From Pseudonocardia sulfidoxydans NBRC 16205 (lineage in GTDB: Bacteria > Actinomycetota > Actinomycetes > Mycobacteriales > Pseudonocardiaceae), in contig NZ_BJVJ01000001.1 of assembly GCF_007989085.1 (NCBI RefSeq), positions 1 to 64,000 on the forward strand: a stretch of DNA of 64,000 nucleotides, in the 5' to 3' direction. The first letter of the stretch is position 1. Each line of letters starts with the position of its first letter. Shown one piece after another: positions 52,653 to 60,428 of the stretch. A program made the translations under genes and the position numbers. The notes under the pieces were generated by a model. It worked only from the letters and a program-made list of their open reading frames with translations. It did not search any database and had not been told where the DNA came from.

Positions 52653-54545
52653 TCAGTCCGGTGTGACGATGGCGAAGTTCTTGTCGCCCGGGTCCAGGAC
52701 GGCGGCGAGCCGCGCAAGTACCGAGGCGTCGCCGGTCAGCTCCATGCCTGCGTCAGCCAGGCCATCGGGGCTCAGGCCGCCCGACGCGAGCGTCGGCAGG
52801 GCACGCCGGGTGGTCCGCAGCACGGCGTCGGCGTCGCCCTTCTGCGGCCGGGGGCTGTAGGTCAGGACACCGTTGGCCAGACGCAGCCGGTACCGTTCGT
52901 CGGCGTCGCTGAGCACGACGTCGACCGTGAGGTTCTCCTCCCACGCCCGCGGCCCGTCGACCTGGATGGCGATCGCATCGAACAGCATCGAAGGGCTGAG
53001 CTGGCCGATCACGTCGGGTGCGGTCGTCTCCGTCGGCGTTCCGAACGACCCGTCGCGCAGCTCGGTCGCTCCCGACAGGTAGAAGTCGCGCCACGTGCCG
53101 TTCTCCGAGCCGTACCCGAGCTGCTCGAAGGTGTCGGCGAGCAGCTCCCGGGCCGCGGCGTGGTCGGGCTGGGCGAAGACGACATGGTTGACGACCTCGG
53201 CGACCCAACGGTAGTCACCGGCGTCGAAGGCGGCGCGTGCCTTGTCGACGACCGTGTCGGCACCGCCCATGAACTCGACGTAGCGCGTGGCCCTCTCGAC
53301 CGGTGGGTACTCCCACAGATGCGCCGGGTTGCCGTCGAACCAGCCCAGGTAGCGCTGGTAGATGGCCGTGACGTTGTGGCTGACCGATCCGTAGTAGCCG
53401 CGGGCGTTCCAGGCGTTCTCCAGTGCGGGCGGGAGCACGATCTCCTCGGCGATCTCCGGCCCGACCAGCCCCTTGTTGAGCATGCGCAAGGTCTGGTCGT
53501 GCAGGTAGGCATACAGGTCGCGTTGGGTCGAGAGGAACCCCACCACCCGCTCGGTCCCCCAGGTCGGCCAGTGGTGGGAGGCGAAGACGACGTCGGCGTC
53601 GCCGCCGAACAGGTCGATCGTCTCGGTGAGGTAGCGCGCCCACGCGTGCGGATCGCGCACCACCGCGCCACGCAGCGTCAGCAGGTTGTGCAGGTTGTGC
53701 GTGGCATCCTCGGCCGCGCACAGCGCCTTGAAGCCCGGCAGGTAGATCAGCATCTCCGCCGGCGCCTCGGTGCCCGGCGCCATCTGGAAGACCATCCGCA
53801 CGCCGTCCACGGTCTCCTCGTGCCCGGTCGTGGTGACGATGTCTGTCGGCGCGATCAGCGACACTGTTCCGATGGAGATCGTCTGACCGAGCCCGGCCCC
53901 GACCTGCCCCTGCGGGCCGCGGGCCAGCGCGGCCCCGTACATGTACGCCGCGCGACGGTTCATCGCGGTCCCCGCATACACATTCTCGGAGACCGCTTCC
54001 TCGATGAAGCCCTCGGGCGCGAAGATCTTCACGGCCCCGGTATCCACGTCGTCCTGGGTCACGAAACCCCTCACCCCGCCGAAGTGGTCGGCGTGGGAGT
54101 GCGTATAGATCACCGCCTTGACCGGGCGGTCGCCGCGGTGCTTGCGGTACAGGGCCAACGCGGCCGCACCCGTCTCCGCCGACAGCAGGGTGTCGATGAC
54201 GATGACACCCGTGTCGCCCTCGACGAAGGACGTGTTCGACAGGTCCATGCCACGGACCTGGTAGATCCCCTCGACGACCTCGAACAACCCTCCGATCGCG
54301 GCGAGCTTCGACTGCCGCCACAGGCTGGGGTTCACGCTGTCCGGGGCATCGCCGTCGAGGAACGAGTAGGTCGCGTTGTCCCACAGGACCTTTCCGTCCT
54401 CGTCGACGACCGGGTCGTCGATCGGGGCGACCAGCCCGCGGTTGGCGTCCTCGAAATCCTGGTCGTCGGAGAAGGGCAGCCGTGCGAGGAGCGCCGCCTG
54501 TTGCTCGACGATGGCGGGGGCTACGGGCCGAGGCTGAGTCGTCAT
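52653..54545 (-). CDS. type III (metallo-beta-lactamase-fold) alkylsulfatase
   Basis: Encodes 630 aa. It is strongly similar to 49896 along its whole length: VRGMDLSNTSFVEGDTGVIV, THSHADHFGGVRGF, ENVYAGTAMNRRAAYMYGAA, ASHHWPTWGTERV and ENAWNARGYYGSVSHNV. All zinc ligands are retained, as is the SCP2-like C-terminus. There is no signal peptide. ATG 54545 is the first start consistent with the paralogue. The opposite orientation shows an inverted duplication with the channel gene between. Substrate preference may differ; both should release sulfate and an alcohol from surfactant-like sulfate esters. Confidence 0.88.
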   Translation of the reverse strand: MTTQPRPVAPAIVEQQAALLARLPFSDDQDFEDANRGLVAPIDDPVVDEDGKVLWDNATYSFLDGDAPDSVNPSLWRQSKLAAIGGLFEVVEGIYQVRGMDLSNTSFVEGDTGVIVIDTLLSAETGAAALALYRKHRGDRPVKAVIYTHSHADHFGGVRGFVTQDDVDTGAVKIFAPEGFIEEAVSENVYAGTAMNRRAAYMYGAALARGPQGQVGAGLGQTISIGTVSLIAPTDIVTTTGHEETVDGVRMVFQMAPGTEAPAEMLIYLPGFKALCAAEDATHNLHNLLTLRGAVVRDPHAWARYLTETIDLFGGDADVVFASHHWPTWGTERVVGFLSTQRDLYAYLHDQTLRMLNKGLVGPEIAEEIVLPPALENAWNARGYYGSVSHNVTAIYQRYLGWFDGNPAHLWEYPPVERATRYVEFMGGADTVVDKARAAFDAGDYRWVAEVVNHVVFAQPDHAAARELLADTFEQLGYGSENGTWRDFYLSGATELRDGSFGTPTETTAPDVIGQLSPSMLFDAIAIQVDGPRAWEENLTVDVVLSDADERYRLRLANGVLTYSPRPQKGDADAVLRTTRRALPTLASGGLSPDGLADAGMELTGDASVLARLAAVLDPGDKNFAIVTPD

Positions 54546-54654
54546 TCGGCGACAGTCGCAGGGGGCCCGTCGCCCACCATCACACGCGGTGGATGATCCG
54601 ACACCGTGCGGACCCGACGTCCTCGACCGGCTGCCACCCCCGTCGCGGGCCCGG

Positions 54655-55020
54655 CTACGAGCTGAGCAGCCTCGCCTTGTCCGCCGCGAACTCGTCGTCG
54701 CTGAGGACACCCGCCGACTTCAGCGACGCCAGCTTCTCCAGCTCGGCGACCATGTCCCCGCCGCCACCAGGGGCGGGCCCCGCCGGCGCCGCGGCCTGCT
54801 GGGCCTGGACGGTGTCGAGCTGCTGACGCAGATGGGCGATCTCGGCCTGGGACTGGTAGGTCGTCTCCTGCGCCTGGGCCTGGGCGTCGCGTTCGGCATC
54901 CCGTTCGGCCGCGTGCCGCGCCATCCCCCCGGTCACCGCCTGCGCGGTCCCGGCGACGACCGCCGTGCGCGCCATCGTGCCGAGCAGCCCCGGCCGTCCG
55001 AACCTCCGCCGCATGATCAT
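54655..55020 (-). CDS. SHOCT-domain protein
   Basis: Encodes 121 aa. A basic N-terminus (MIMRRRFGRPGLLGT) and a weakly hydrophobic Ala/Thr/Val stretch lead into a Gln/Ala-rich coiled-coil segment (about 45-75), a Gly/Pro linker, and the C-terminal SHOCT motif LEKLASLKSAGVLSDDEFAA. SHOCT domains mediate oligomerisation. ATG 55020 overlaps the DUF6325 stop, with GGAG six bases upstream. It is coupled to DUF6325, a pairing I recall as frequent in actinobacteria. Function unknown. Confidence 0.78.
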   Translation of the reverse strand: MIMRRRFGRPGLLGTMARTAVVAGTAQAVTGGMARHAAERDAERDAQAQAQETTYQSQAEIAHLRQQLDTVQAQQAAAPAGPAPGGGGDMVAELEKLASLKSAGVLSDDEFAADKARLLSS

Positions 55021-55487
55021 GACGAGCTCCTTGCGGTGTCGGTCTGCGACCCGGTGGCGCGCAGGGCATCCAGTACGGCGTCGACGACGGGCCCGGGCAC
55101 CCGCGTGTCGGCGACCAGCACGCCGCCCGAGTCGACGATCGCGGTGCGCAACGGTTTCACCCACTCGTGCTCGAACACGACGAGCGCCGCCGACGAACCG
55201 GGCTCCACGCCCGCCGCCAGTTCCATCACGTCCTCTGCCGAGACGAGATCGTGGACGACCTCCCCGACCAGGGCGGCGAGGGGCGCGACGTCGTCCTCGA
55301 GCCCGAGCTGGTCGAACTCGACGAAGTCGACCACGCCGTCGAGACCCTTCCGGATGAGCAGGCCGTCGACGATGTTGACCACGTCACGGTCCACGAGCGT
55401 CCTGACCTCGTCGAGCACCGTGCCGTTGAAGCGGCTGCCGGGAAAGCTGATCACCATGATCTCGATCGGTCCGAGTCCGGTCCTCAC
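55017..55487 (-). CDS. DUF6325-family protein
   Basis: Encodes 156 aa. The order GPIEIMVISFPGSRFNGTVL, VNIVDGLLIRKGLDGVVDFV, and GSSAALVVFEHEWVKPL followed by GGVLVADTRVPGPVVDAVLD is that of DUF6325 proteins, which resemble DUF1269 without the membrane hairpin. GTG 55487 is supported by GAGGAG six bases before it. It is translationally coupled to the SHOCT gene. The biochemical role is not known. Confidence 0.75.
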   Translation of the reverse strand: MRTGLGPIEIMVISFPGSRFNGTVLDEVRTLVDRDVVNIVDGLLIRKGLDGVVDFVEFDQLGLEDDVAPLAALVGEVVHDLVSAEDVMELAAGVEPGSSAALVVFEHEWVKPLRTAIVDSGGVLVADTRVPGPVVDAVLDALRATGSQTDTARSSS

Positions 55488-55672
55488 TGCACACTCCTCG
55501 CCTCGGGTGGTGAACTCTGTGCCCGCCGACTCAGCTCGGCGGCCGACCCCGCCCGTGTCACGCCCATACCGAGAGGCTGCGCCGACGCCCACGGCCCGCG
55601 GATCATCCGTCCCGAATGACGTGGCCGGCCTCCCCTGCGCCCCACGATCCCGGGGGAAGGGAGGCCGAAACC

Positions 55673-56242
55673 ATGGAAACCACGGGACTCGGCGTGCTGG
55701 TCGTCGGTCTGCTGCTCTGCTTCGCCGGCGCCAGATCGCTCAACCTCGCCGTCCTGGCATCCGGCTTCGCGGTCGGATGGCTGCTGACCGAACCGTTCGA
55801 CGCCACCGTCCTCACCGCTCTCGTCGTGGCGGCCGCCGCCGCCGTCGGCGCCTGGGCTCTCGCCCACCTTGTCTTCCGTGTCGCGCTGTTCTTCGTCGGT
55901 GGTCTTGCCGGTGCGGTGATCGGGGCGAAGGTCTTCGGACTCCTCCAACCGGACGGCGGCAGCGTCCTGCTGGCCGTCCTGTTCGTCGCTGCCACGGCCT
56001 TCATCGGAGGCCTGGTCACCCAGCGCTTCCGGCAGACCGCGCTCGCCGTCGTCTGTGCACTCGGTGGGGCCGGCCTCGTCCTCAGCGGGCTCGCGCGGGC
56101 GTTCCCCGACGCCCTCGGCTTCCTCCGCACCCCCGTCTCCGCCTGGCAGTCGGCGATCGCCGCGGTCGCGTGGATCGGACTGGCGGTCGTCGGCTGGCTG
56201 ACCCAGCGCCGCCTCCTGCAGGCGAAGGACGTCGCGTCCTGA
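55673..56242 (+). CDS. DUF4203/TM198-like multi-pass membrane protein
   Basis: Encodes 189 aa, almost wholly hydrophobic with about seven helices: [27 protein letters not shown] [38 protein letters not shown] and [16 protein letters not shown]. Small-residue-rich helices and [20 protein letters not shown] fit DUF4203-like proteins of unknown function. ATG 55673 follows GGGGGAAGGGAGG. It is divergent from the DUF6325/SHOCT pair and convergent with the IclR gene. Confidence 0.65.
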   Translation: METTGLGVLVVGLLLCFAGARSLNLAVLASGFAVGWLLTEPFDATVLTALVVAAAAAVGAWALAHLVFRVALFFVGGLAGAVIGAKVFGLLQPDGGSVLLAVLFVAATAFIGGLVTQRFRQTALAVVCALGGAGLVLSGLARAFPDALGFLRTPVSAWQSAIAAVAWIGLAVVGWLTQRRLLQAKDVAS

Positions 56243-56270
56243 GCAGGCCCGCGCACGCAGGTCCTCACGC

Positions 56271-57041
56271 TCACAGGTGCCGGAGGCGCCTACTCAGGCC
56301 CAGGGCGGCGGTGCGGACGGCCGGGGCGAGGCGTTCGGGGTCGAAGCGGTTGACCCAGCCCGTGATCGACAAGGCGGCGACGGCGCGGCTGTCGGCGTCG
56401 AGGACCGGCGCGGCGACGCAGGTGACGCCGATCCCCGACTCCTCGCGCTCGTAGGCGACGCCGCGCTCGTGGATGCGCTCCAGCTCCGCGGACAGCAGAC
56501 CGGGCGCGATGATCGTCCGCGGGGCACGGCGGGTCAGGCCGGCGCGCAGCACCTCGTCGACGAGTTCCGGTGGCGCGAACGCGAGCATCGCCTTGCCGAC
56601 GCCGGTGCAGTGCATCGGCATCCGCCCACCCACCCGCGACGGCACCCGCGGCCCGGCGCGCCCCTCCAGCTTCTGGACGTAGACGACCTCGGTGCCGTCG
56701 GGTGTGGCCAGGTGGACGGTCTCGTGGGTGGCCTCGAACAGGTCGGCGAGGAACGGGGCGGCGGCCTCGCGCAGGCCGAGCTGGCGGGGCACGAGCTGCC
56801 CCAGCTCGAAGAGCCGGATGCCCAGGCGCACCCCACCGCCGGGGGTGCGTTCGACGACACGCCACTCCGCCAGTTCCGTCACGAGCCGGTGGACGGTGGC
56901 CTTCGCGACCCCGGTCCGGCGCACCAGCTCGGCCAGGGAGAGCTCGTCGTCGCCCAGCTCGAAGGCGGTCAGCACGGTGAGCGCACGCCCGAGGACGGAG
57001 TTGGGGACCTCGCGAGAGGTGTTCCGTTGAGTGGACCGCAC
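56271..57041 (-). CDS. IclR-family transcriptional regulator
   Basis: Encodes about 256 aa from GTG 57041; ATG 57071 is possible but would leave only nine bases to the divergent gene. The N-terminal winged helix ([42 protein letters not shown], about 22-75) and the GAF-like IclR effector domain ([53 protein letters not shown]) are canonical. It probably controls the divergent acetaldehyde dehydrogenase and aldolase genes, binding the inverted repeat at 57037-57056. The effector is probably an aromatic or oxoacid intermediate. Confidence 0.87.
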   Translation of the reverse strand: MRSTQRNTSREVPNSVLGRALTVLTAFELGDDELSLAELVRRTGVAKATVHRLVTELAEWRVVERTPGGGVRLGIRLFELGQLVPRQLGLREAAAPFLADLFEATHETVHLATPDGTEVVYVQKLEGRAGPRVPSRVGGRMPMHCTGVGKAMLAFAPPELVDEVLRAGLTRRAPRTIIAPGLLSAELERIHERGVAYEREESGIGVTCVAAPVLDADSRAVAALSITGWVNRFDPERLAPAVRTAALGLSRRLRHL

Positions 57042-57056
57042 GCCTTCCAGCGTGCG
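57037..57056. promoter_or_regulatory. inverted repeat, candidate IclR operator
   Basis: CGCACGC and GCGTGCG flank a 6-nt spacer in the short region between the IclR gene and the acetaldehyde dehydrogenase gene. Position and symmetry suit an IclR dimer; a GC-rich chance match is possible. Confidence 0.4.
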
Positions 57057-57080
57057 CCATGCCGGTGCCATCGTCCAGGC

Positions 57081-57986
57081 ATGGACACCCCCAAGGTGCC
57101 GGTCGCCATCGTCGGGCCCGGCCACATCGGCACCGACCTCCTGGTCAAGCTGCAGCGCAGCGACGTGCTCGACCTGCGCTACGTCGCCGGCATCGTCGAG
57201 TCCGAGGGCCTGGCCCGGGCCCGTGAGGCCGGCGTCGAGGCCTCGGCGGGCGGCGTGGACTGGCTGCTCGCGCAGGACCCGTTGCCGCGCATCGTCTTCG
57301 AGGCCACCTCGGCCAAGGCGCACGCCGCCAACGCCCCGCGCTACGAGGCCGCCGGCATCCGCGCCGTCGACCTCACTCCCGCGCACCTCGGCCCGATGGT
57401 GTGCCCGGCGGTCAACGGCGAGGACCACCTCGACGCCGTGAACGTCTCCATGATCACCTGCGGTGGGCAGGCGACGATCCCGATGGTCGCCGCGGTGTCC
57501 CGGGTGACGCCGGTGCCCTACGCGGAGATCGTCGCGTCGATCTCGTCGCGGTCGGCGGGACCGGGTACGCGTGCCAACATCGACGAGTTCACCCACACCA
57601 CCGGTGGCGCGGTCGCGGAGGTCGGTGGGGCGGACCGGGGCAAGGCGATCATCGTCCTGAACCCGGTCGAACCGCCGATGATCATGCGCGACACCGTCTA
57701 CGCCATGATCGGTGCCGACGCCGACCGCGCCGCGATCACCGCATCGGTGCACGACATGGTGCTGAAGGTGCAGGAGTACGTGCCGGGCTACACGCTGCGC
57801 GCCGAGCCGCAGTTCGACGAGCCCACCGACGAGTGGGGCGGGCACGCCCGCGTCGCCGTCTTCCTGGAGGTCAAGGGCAACGGCGACCACCTGCCGCCCT
57901 ACGCCGGCAACCTCGACATCATGACCGCGGCCGCCGCGCGCACCGGCGAGCTGATGGCCCGCGCCGAGCTGGGAGCTCTCGCATGA
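57081..57986 (+). CDS. mhpF: acetaldehyde dehydrogenase (acylating)
   Basis: Encodes 301 aa. It converts acetaldehyde, NAD+ and CoA into acetyl-CoA, the last step of meta-cleavage pathways. The Rossmann motif [11 protein letters not shown] lies at 11-21, the catalytic cysteine is Cys127 in [12 protein letters not shown], and [19 protein letters not shown] is the conserved substrate/CoA loop. The stop overlaps the aldolase start (ATGA), as usual for this enzyme pair, which forms a heterotetramer with a channel for acetaldehyde. The symbol follows the E. coli name; bphJ and dmpF are equivalents. Confidence 0.92.
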   Translation: MDTPKVPVAIVGPGHIGTDLLVKLQRSDVLDLRYVAGIVESEGLARAREAGVEASAGGVDWLLAQDPLPRIVFEATSAKAHAANAPRYEAAGIRAVDLTPAHLGPMVCPAVNGEDHLDAVNVSMITCGGQATIPMVAAVSRVTPVPYAEIVASISSRSAGPGTRANIDEFTHTTGGAVAEVGGADRGKAIIVLNPVEPPMIMRDTVYAMIGADADRAAITASVHDMVLKVQEYVPGYTLRAEPQFDEPTDEWGGHARVAVFLEVKGNGDHLPPYAGNLDIMTAAAARTGELMARAELGALA

Positions 57987-59017
57987 CCAAGCCCGCCCTC
58001 CGCAACGACGTCCGGATCATCGACACCACCCTGCGCGACGGCAGCCACGCGATGGCGCACCGGTTCACCGAGACCCAGGTCCGTGACACCGTCCGGGCGC
58101 TCGACGCGGCGGGGATCGAGTGGATCGAGGTGTCGCACGGCGACGGCGTCGGCGGCTCGTCGTTCAACTACGGGTTCTCCGGCACCGACGAGATGACGCT
58201 GATCGCGGCGGCCCGCGAGGAAGCCCGCACCGCGAAGATCGCGGTGCTGCTCGTGCCCGGCATCGGGACCGTCGACGACCTCAAGCGCGCCCACGACGCG
58301 GGTGCCGAGATGGTGCGCGTCGCGACGCACTGCACCGAGGCCGACGTGTCGCCGCAGCACTTCGCCGCGGCGCGGGAGCTGGGCATGGAGACCGTCGGGT
58401 TCCTGATGATGGCCCACCGCACCGACCCCGCCGACCTCGCGAAGCAGGCCCGGATCATGGTCGACGCCGGGTGCGAGTGCCCGTACGTCACCGACTCCGC
58501 GGGCGCCCTGCTGATGCACGAGGCGAAGGCGCGCTTCGAGGCCCTGCTCGACGAGGTCGGCGACGAGGCGCTCGTCGGGTACCACGGTCACCAGAACCTC
58601 TCGATGGGCGTCGCGAACTCGGTGATCGCCTACGAGACCGGCGTCCGGTCGATCGACGGGTCGCTGTGCGCGCTCGGTGCGGGGTCGGGCAACTCCCCCA
58701 CCGAGGTGCTCGCCGCGGTGTTCGACCGCCTCGGCATCGACGCCGGCGTCGACGCGGGCCTGCTGCTCGACGCGGCCGAGGACGTCGTGCGCCCGTACCT
58801 GCAGCGCTGGCCGAAGATGGACCGCAACGCCGTCGTGCAGGGCTGGGCGGGGGTGTACTCGTCGTTCCTGCTCCACGCCGAGCGGGCCGGCGAGCGCTAC
58901 AAGGTCCCGGCCCACGACATTCTGCGCCGCTGCGGTGAGCTGGGGTACGTCGGCGGCCAGGAGGACATGATCATCGACGTCGCCATCACGCTCGCGGCCG
59001 AGCGCGACGAAGCCTGA
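57983..59017 (+). CDS. mhpE: 4-hydroxy-2-oxovalerate aldolase
   Basis: Encodes 344 aa. It splits 4-hydroxy-2-oxovalerate into pyruvate and acetaldehyde. [10 protein letters not shown] gives Arg18, Asp19 and the catalytic-base His22, as in Bph[16 protein letters not shown] has the HxH Mn2+ ligands. [13 protein letters not shown] and the C-terminal helices that contact the dehydrogenase are also present. It is coupled to the acylating dehydrogenase gene. The hydratase (MhpD) and the ring-cleavage enzymes are not in this window, so upstream steps must be elsewhere. Confidence 0.93.
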   Translation: MTKPALRNDVRIIDTTLRDGSHAMAHRFTETQVRDTVRALDAAGIEWIEVSHGDGVGGSSFNYGFSGTDEMTLIAAAREEARTAKIAVLLVPGIGTVDDLKRAHDAGAEMVRVATHCTEADVSPQHFAAARELGMETVGFLMMAHRTDPADLAKQARIMVDAGCECPYVTDSAGALLMHEAKARFEALLDEVGDEALVGYHGHQNLSMGVANSVIAYETGVRSIDGSLCALGAGSGNSPTEVLAAVFDRLGIDAGVDAGLLLDAAEDVVRPYLQRWPKMDRNAVVQGWAGVYSSFLLHAERAGERYKVPAHDILRRCGELGYVGGQEDMIIDVAITLAAERDEA

Positions 59018-59025
59018 CCCCCGGC

Positions 59026-59086
59026 GCCGAGTTCGACCTGGGACTGGCCCCGAGCATGATCGAACCAGTCCCACGTCGAACTCGGC
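59026..59086. terminator. bidirectional terminator hairpin between convergent genes
   Basis: Arms 59026-59047 and 59065-59086 are complementary over 22 bases with a single mismatch; the loop is 17 nt. It begins nine bases after the aldolase stop and ends 25 bases before the stop of the opposing gene. Confidence 0.75.
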
Positions 59087-59111
59087 GGGGCGTTGATGGA
59101 CCGCTCCGCGC

Positions 59112-59921
59112 TCACCACCTGCCGCCGCCCGGGCTGAAGATCTCCGTCATCCGGTCGATCACGTCGTCGGGCGCCCGGCGGGTGTCATAGCTGTCGTCGT
59201 CGGCCGCCCACACGTGGAGCCGGCGGGCCCGGGCGTGCATCTCGGCGGTGAGCATCACCAGACCGTCGCAGTCGATCACCGGGAGGCCGCCGACCTCGTG
59301 GATCCCGGCCGCCCAGAGCATCTCGTTGGGCAGCCCCTCACCGGGGACGATGCACTGCGCCCCCTGCGCGCGCAGCGCCGCGGCGGCCTCGTCCATCGCG
59401 GCGGCCAGCGCGCCGGTGGAGCCGTCGCGGGTGGCGGCCGTGACCAGGTCGCGGCCACCGGGCAGGTACTCGAAGCCTGCGCAGGACTCGGCGAGCCCCA
59501 GCCGCCGGATGTTGGCGGTCAGCGCCTCCTGCAGCTCGGGGATGAACCCGACGACGCCGAAGCGCAGCCCGTGCGTGCGGGCCAGGGAGAACGCCGTCTC
59601 GCCGTAGGCCAGCACCGGGATCGAGACGAGCGATCGGGCCATCGCCAGCCCCGGGTCCTGGCTGGTGCCGATGACGTAGGCGTCGTACCCGGCGCGCTCG
59701 GCCTTCACCGCCTGGGAGGCGAAGTACCAGGAGAAAAAGACCTCGATCTGGCCGAACCGCACGTAGTCGGCCGGGATCTGGTCGTCGTAGACCGCGTCCG
59801 GGAGACCGACGAACGTGACCTCGGCGCGGTCCTCGAGCATCGCCTGCGCGTGCTTCGGATAGGTCTCGTCGAGCCACGGGTTGCGCCCGATGATCGTGTG
59901 TTTCTGGAACCAGATCTTCAA
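59112..59921 (-). CDS. Asp/Glu/hydantoin racemase-superfamily protein lacking the usual cysteines
   Basis: Encodes 269 aa. KIWFQKHTIIGRNPWLDE, GLPDAVYDDQIPAD and DPGLAMARSLVSIPVLAYGETA identify the HyuE-like branch of the superfamily. The first catalytic Cys position, normally before DPGL, reads GTSQDPGL. The second (usually GCAGM) reads VPGEGLPNEM. Both acid/base cysteines of two-base racemases seem absent, so racemisation is unlikely. A decarboxylase-, isomerase- or binding-type function is possible. ATG 59921 has a GGGAG-like site upstream. It stands alone, convergent with the aldolase gene. Confidence 0.72.
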   Translation of the reverse strand: MKIWFQKHTIIGRNPWLDETYPKHAQAMLEDRAEVTFVGLPDAVYDDQIPADYVRFGQIEVFFSWYFASQAVKAERAGYDAYVIGTSQDPGLAMARSLVSIPVLAYGETAFSLARTHGLRFGVVGFIPELQEALTANIRRLGLAESCAGFEYLPGGRDLVTAATRDGSTGALAAAMDEAAAALRAQGAQCIVPGEGLPNEMLWAAGIHEVGGLPVIDCDGLVMLTAEMHARARRLHVWAADDDSYDTRRAPDDVIDRMTEIFSPGGGRW

Positions 59922-60428
59922 CGGTTCTCCCTCGCGGGGCGTCGGGTGGGCGTCAGCGGATGAGGAGCGGGAGCGCGTCGGGTCCGCGCTGCGCGGACGT
60001 GCGCCGCAGGGTCATCGCGGTGGCGGATGCGCAGCGCACCGATCCGGCCCGACCATACGGCCCAGGGCGCATCGCGGGGCGCGTACGCGTCGCGGACGAG
60101 GTCGTCGCCACGGCCACGCGGGTGGCCGACGGGCTCGCCGCCGACTGAACCTGTCGGGCCTCGGCAGTCGCCTGACGCATGACGACGCCTCGCCCGTCGG
60201 ATTGTCCTGATAATCCGTTTCATCGCGGCTGCCGCGGGCGTCGGATACGGCGTCGACGGCGTCCAGACTCTGCGGACCCGCACATGACTTCCGTAACAAA
60301 GCCATTTCAGATCGATTCAGTTGGCCGAAACACGACGGTTACCGACCGATCGTTGACTTTTCGGACAGCCCGCCTCTACGTTCCTCTCATCGGAATGCCG
60401 TACGGCTCACCGGAACAAGGAGGTTGGG
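59922..60428. other. 507-bp intergenic region with promoter of the downstream reductase gene
   Basis: A plus-strand frame ending at 60148 (RRRVIAVADAQRTDPARPYG and so on) has coding-like composition but no supporting start or homology that I recognise, and may be a relic. From 60190 to 60400 the sequence is less GC-rich and carries the promoter listed at 60353-60382. Nothing else was recognised. Confidence 0.4.
60353..60382 (+). promoter_or_regulatory. sigma70-like promoter of the OYE-type reductase gene
   Basis: TTGACT (60353-60358), an 18-nt spacer and TACGTT (60377-60382), about 45 nt before the GTG start, which itself has AAGGAGGT upstream. Confidence 0.6.

Noticed and set aside
59918..60283. 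Minus-strand frame of 121 codons upstream of the HyuE-like gene
   Set aside because: Low-complexity Arg/Pro composition, no ribosome-binding site and overlap with the promoter region of the reductase gene.
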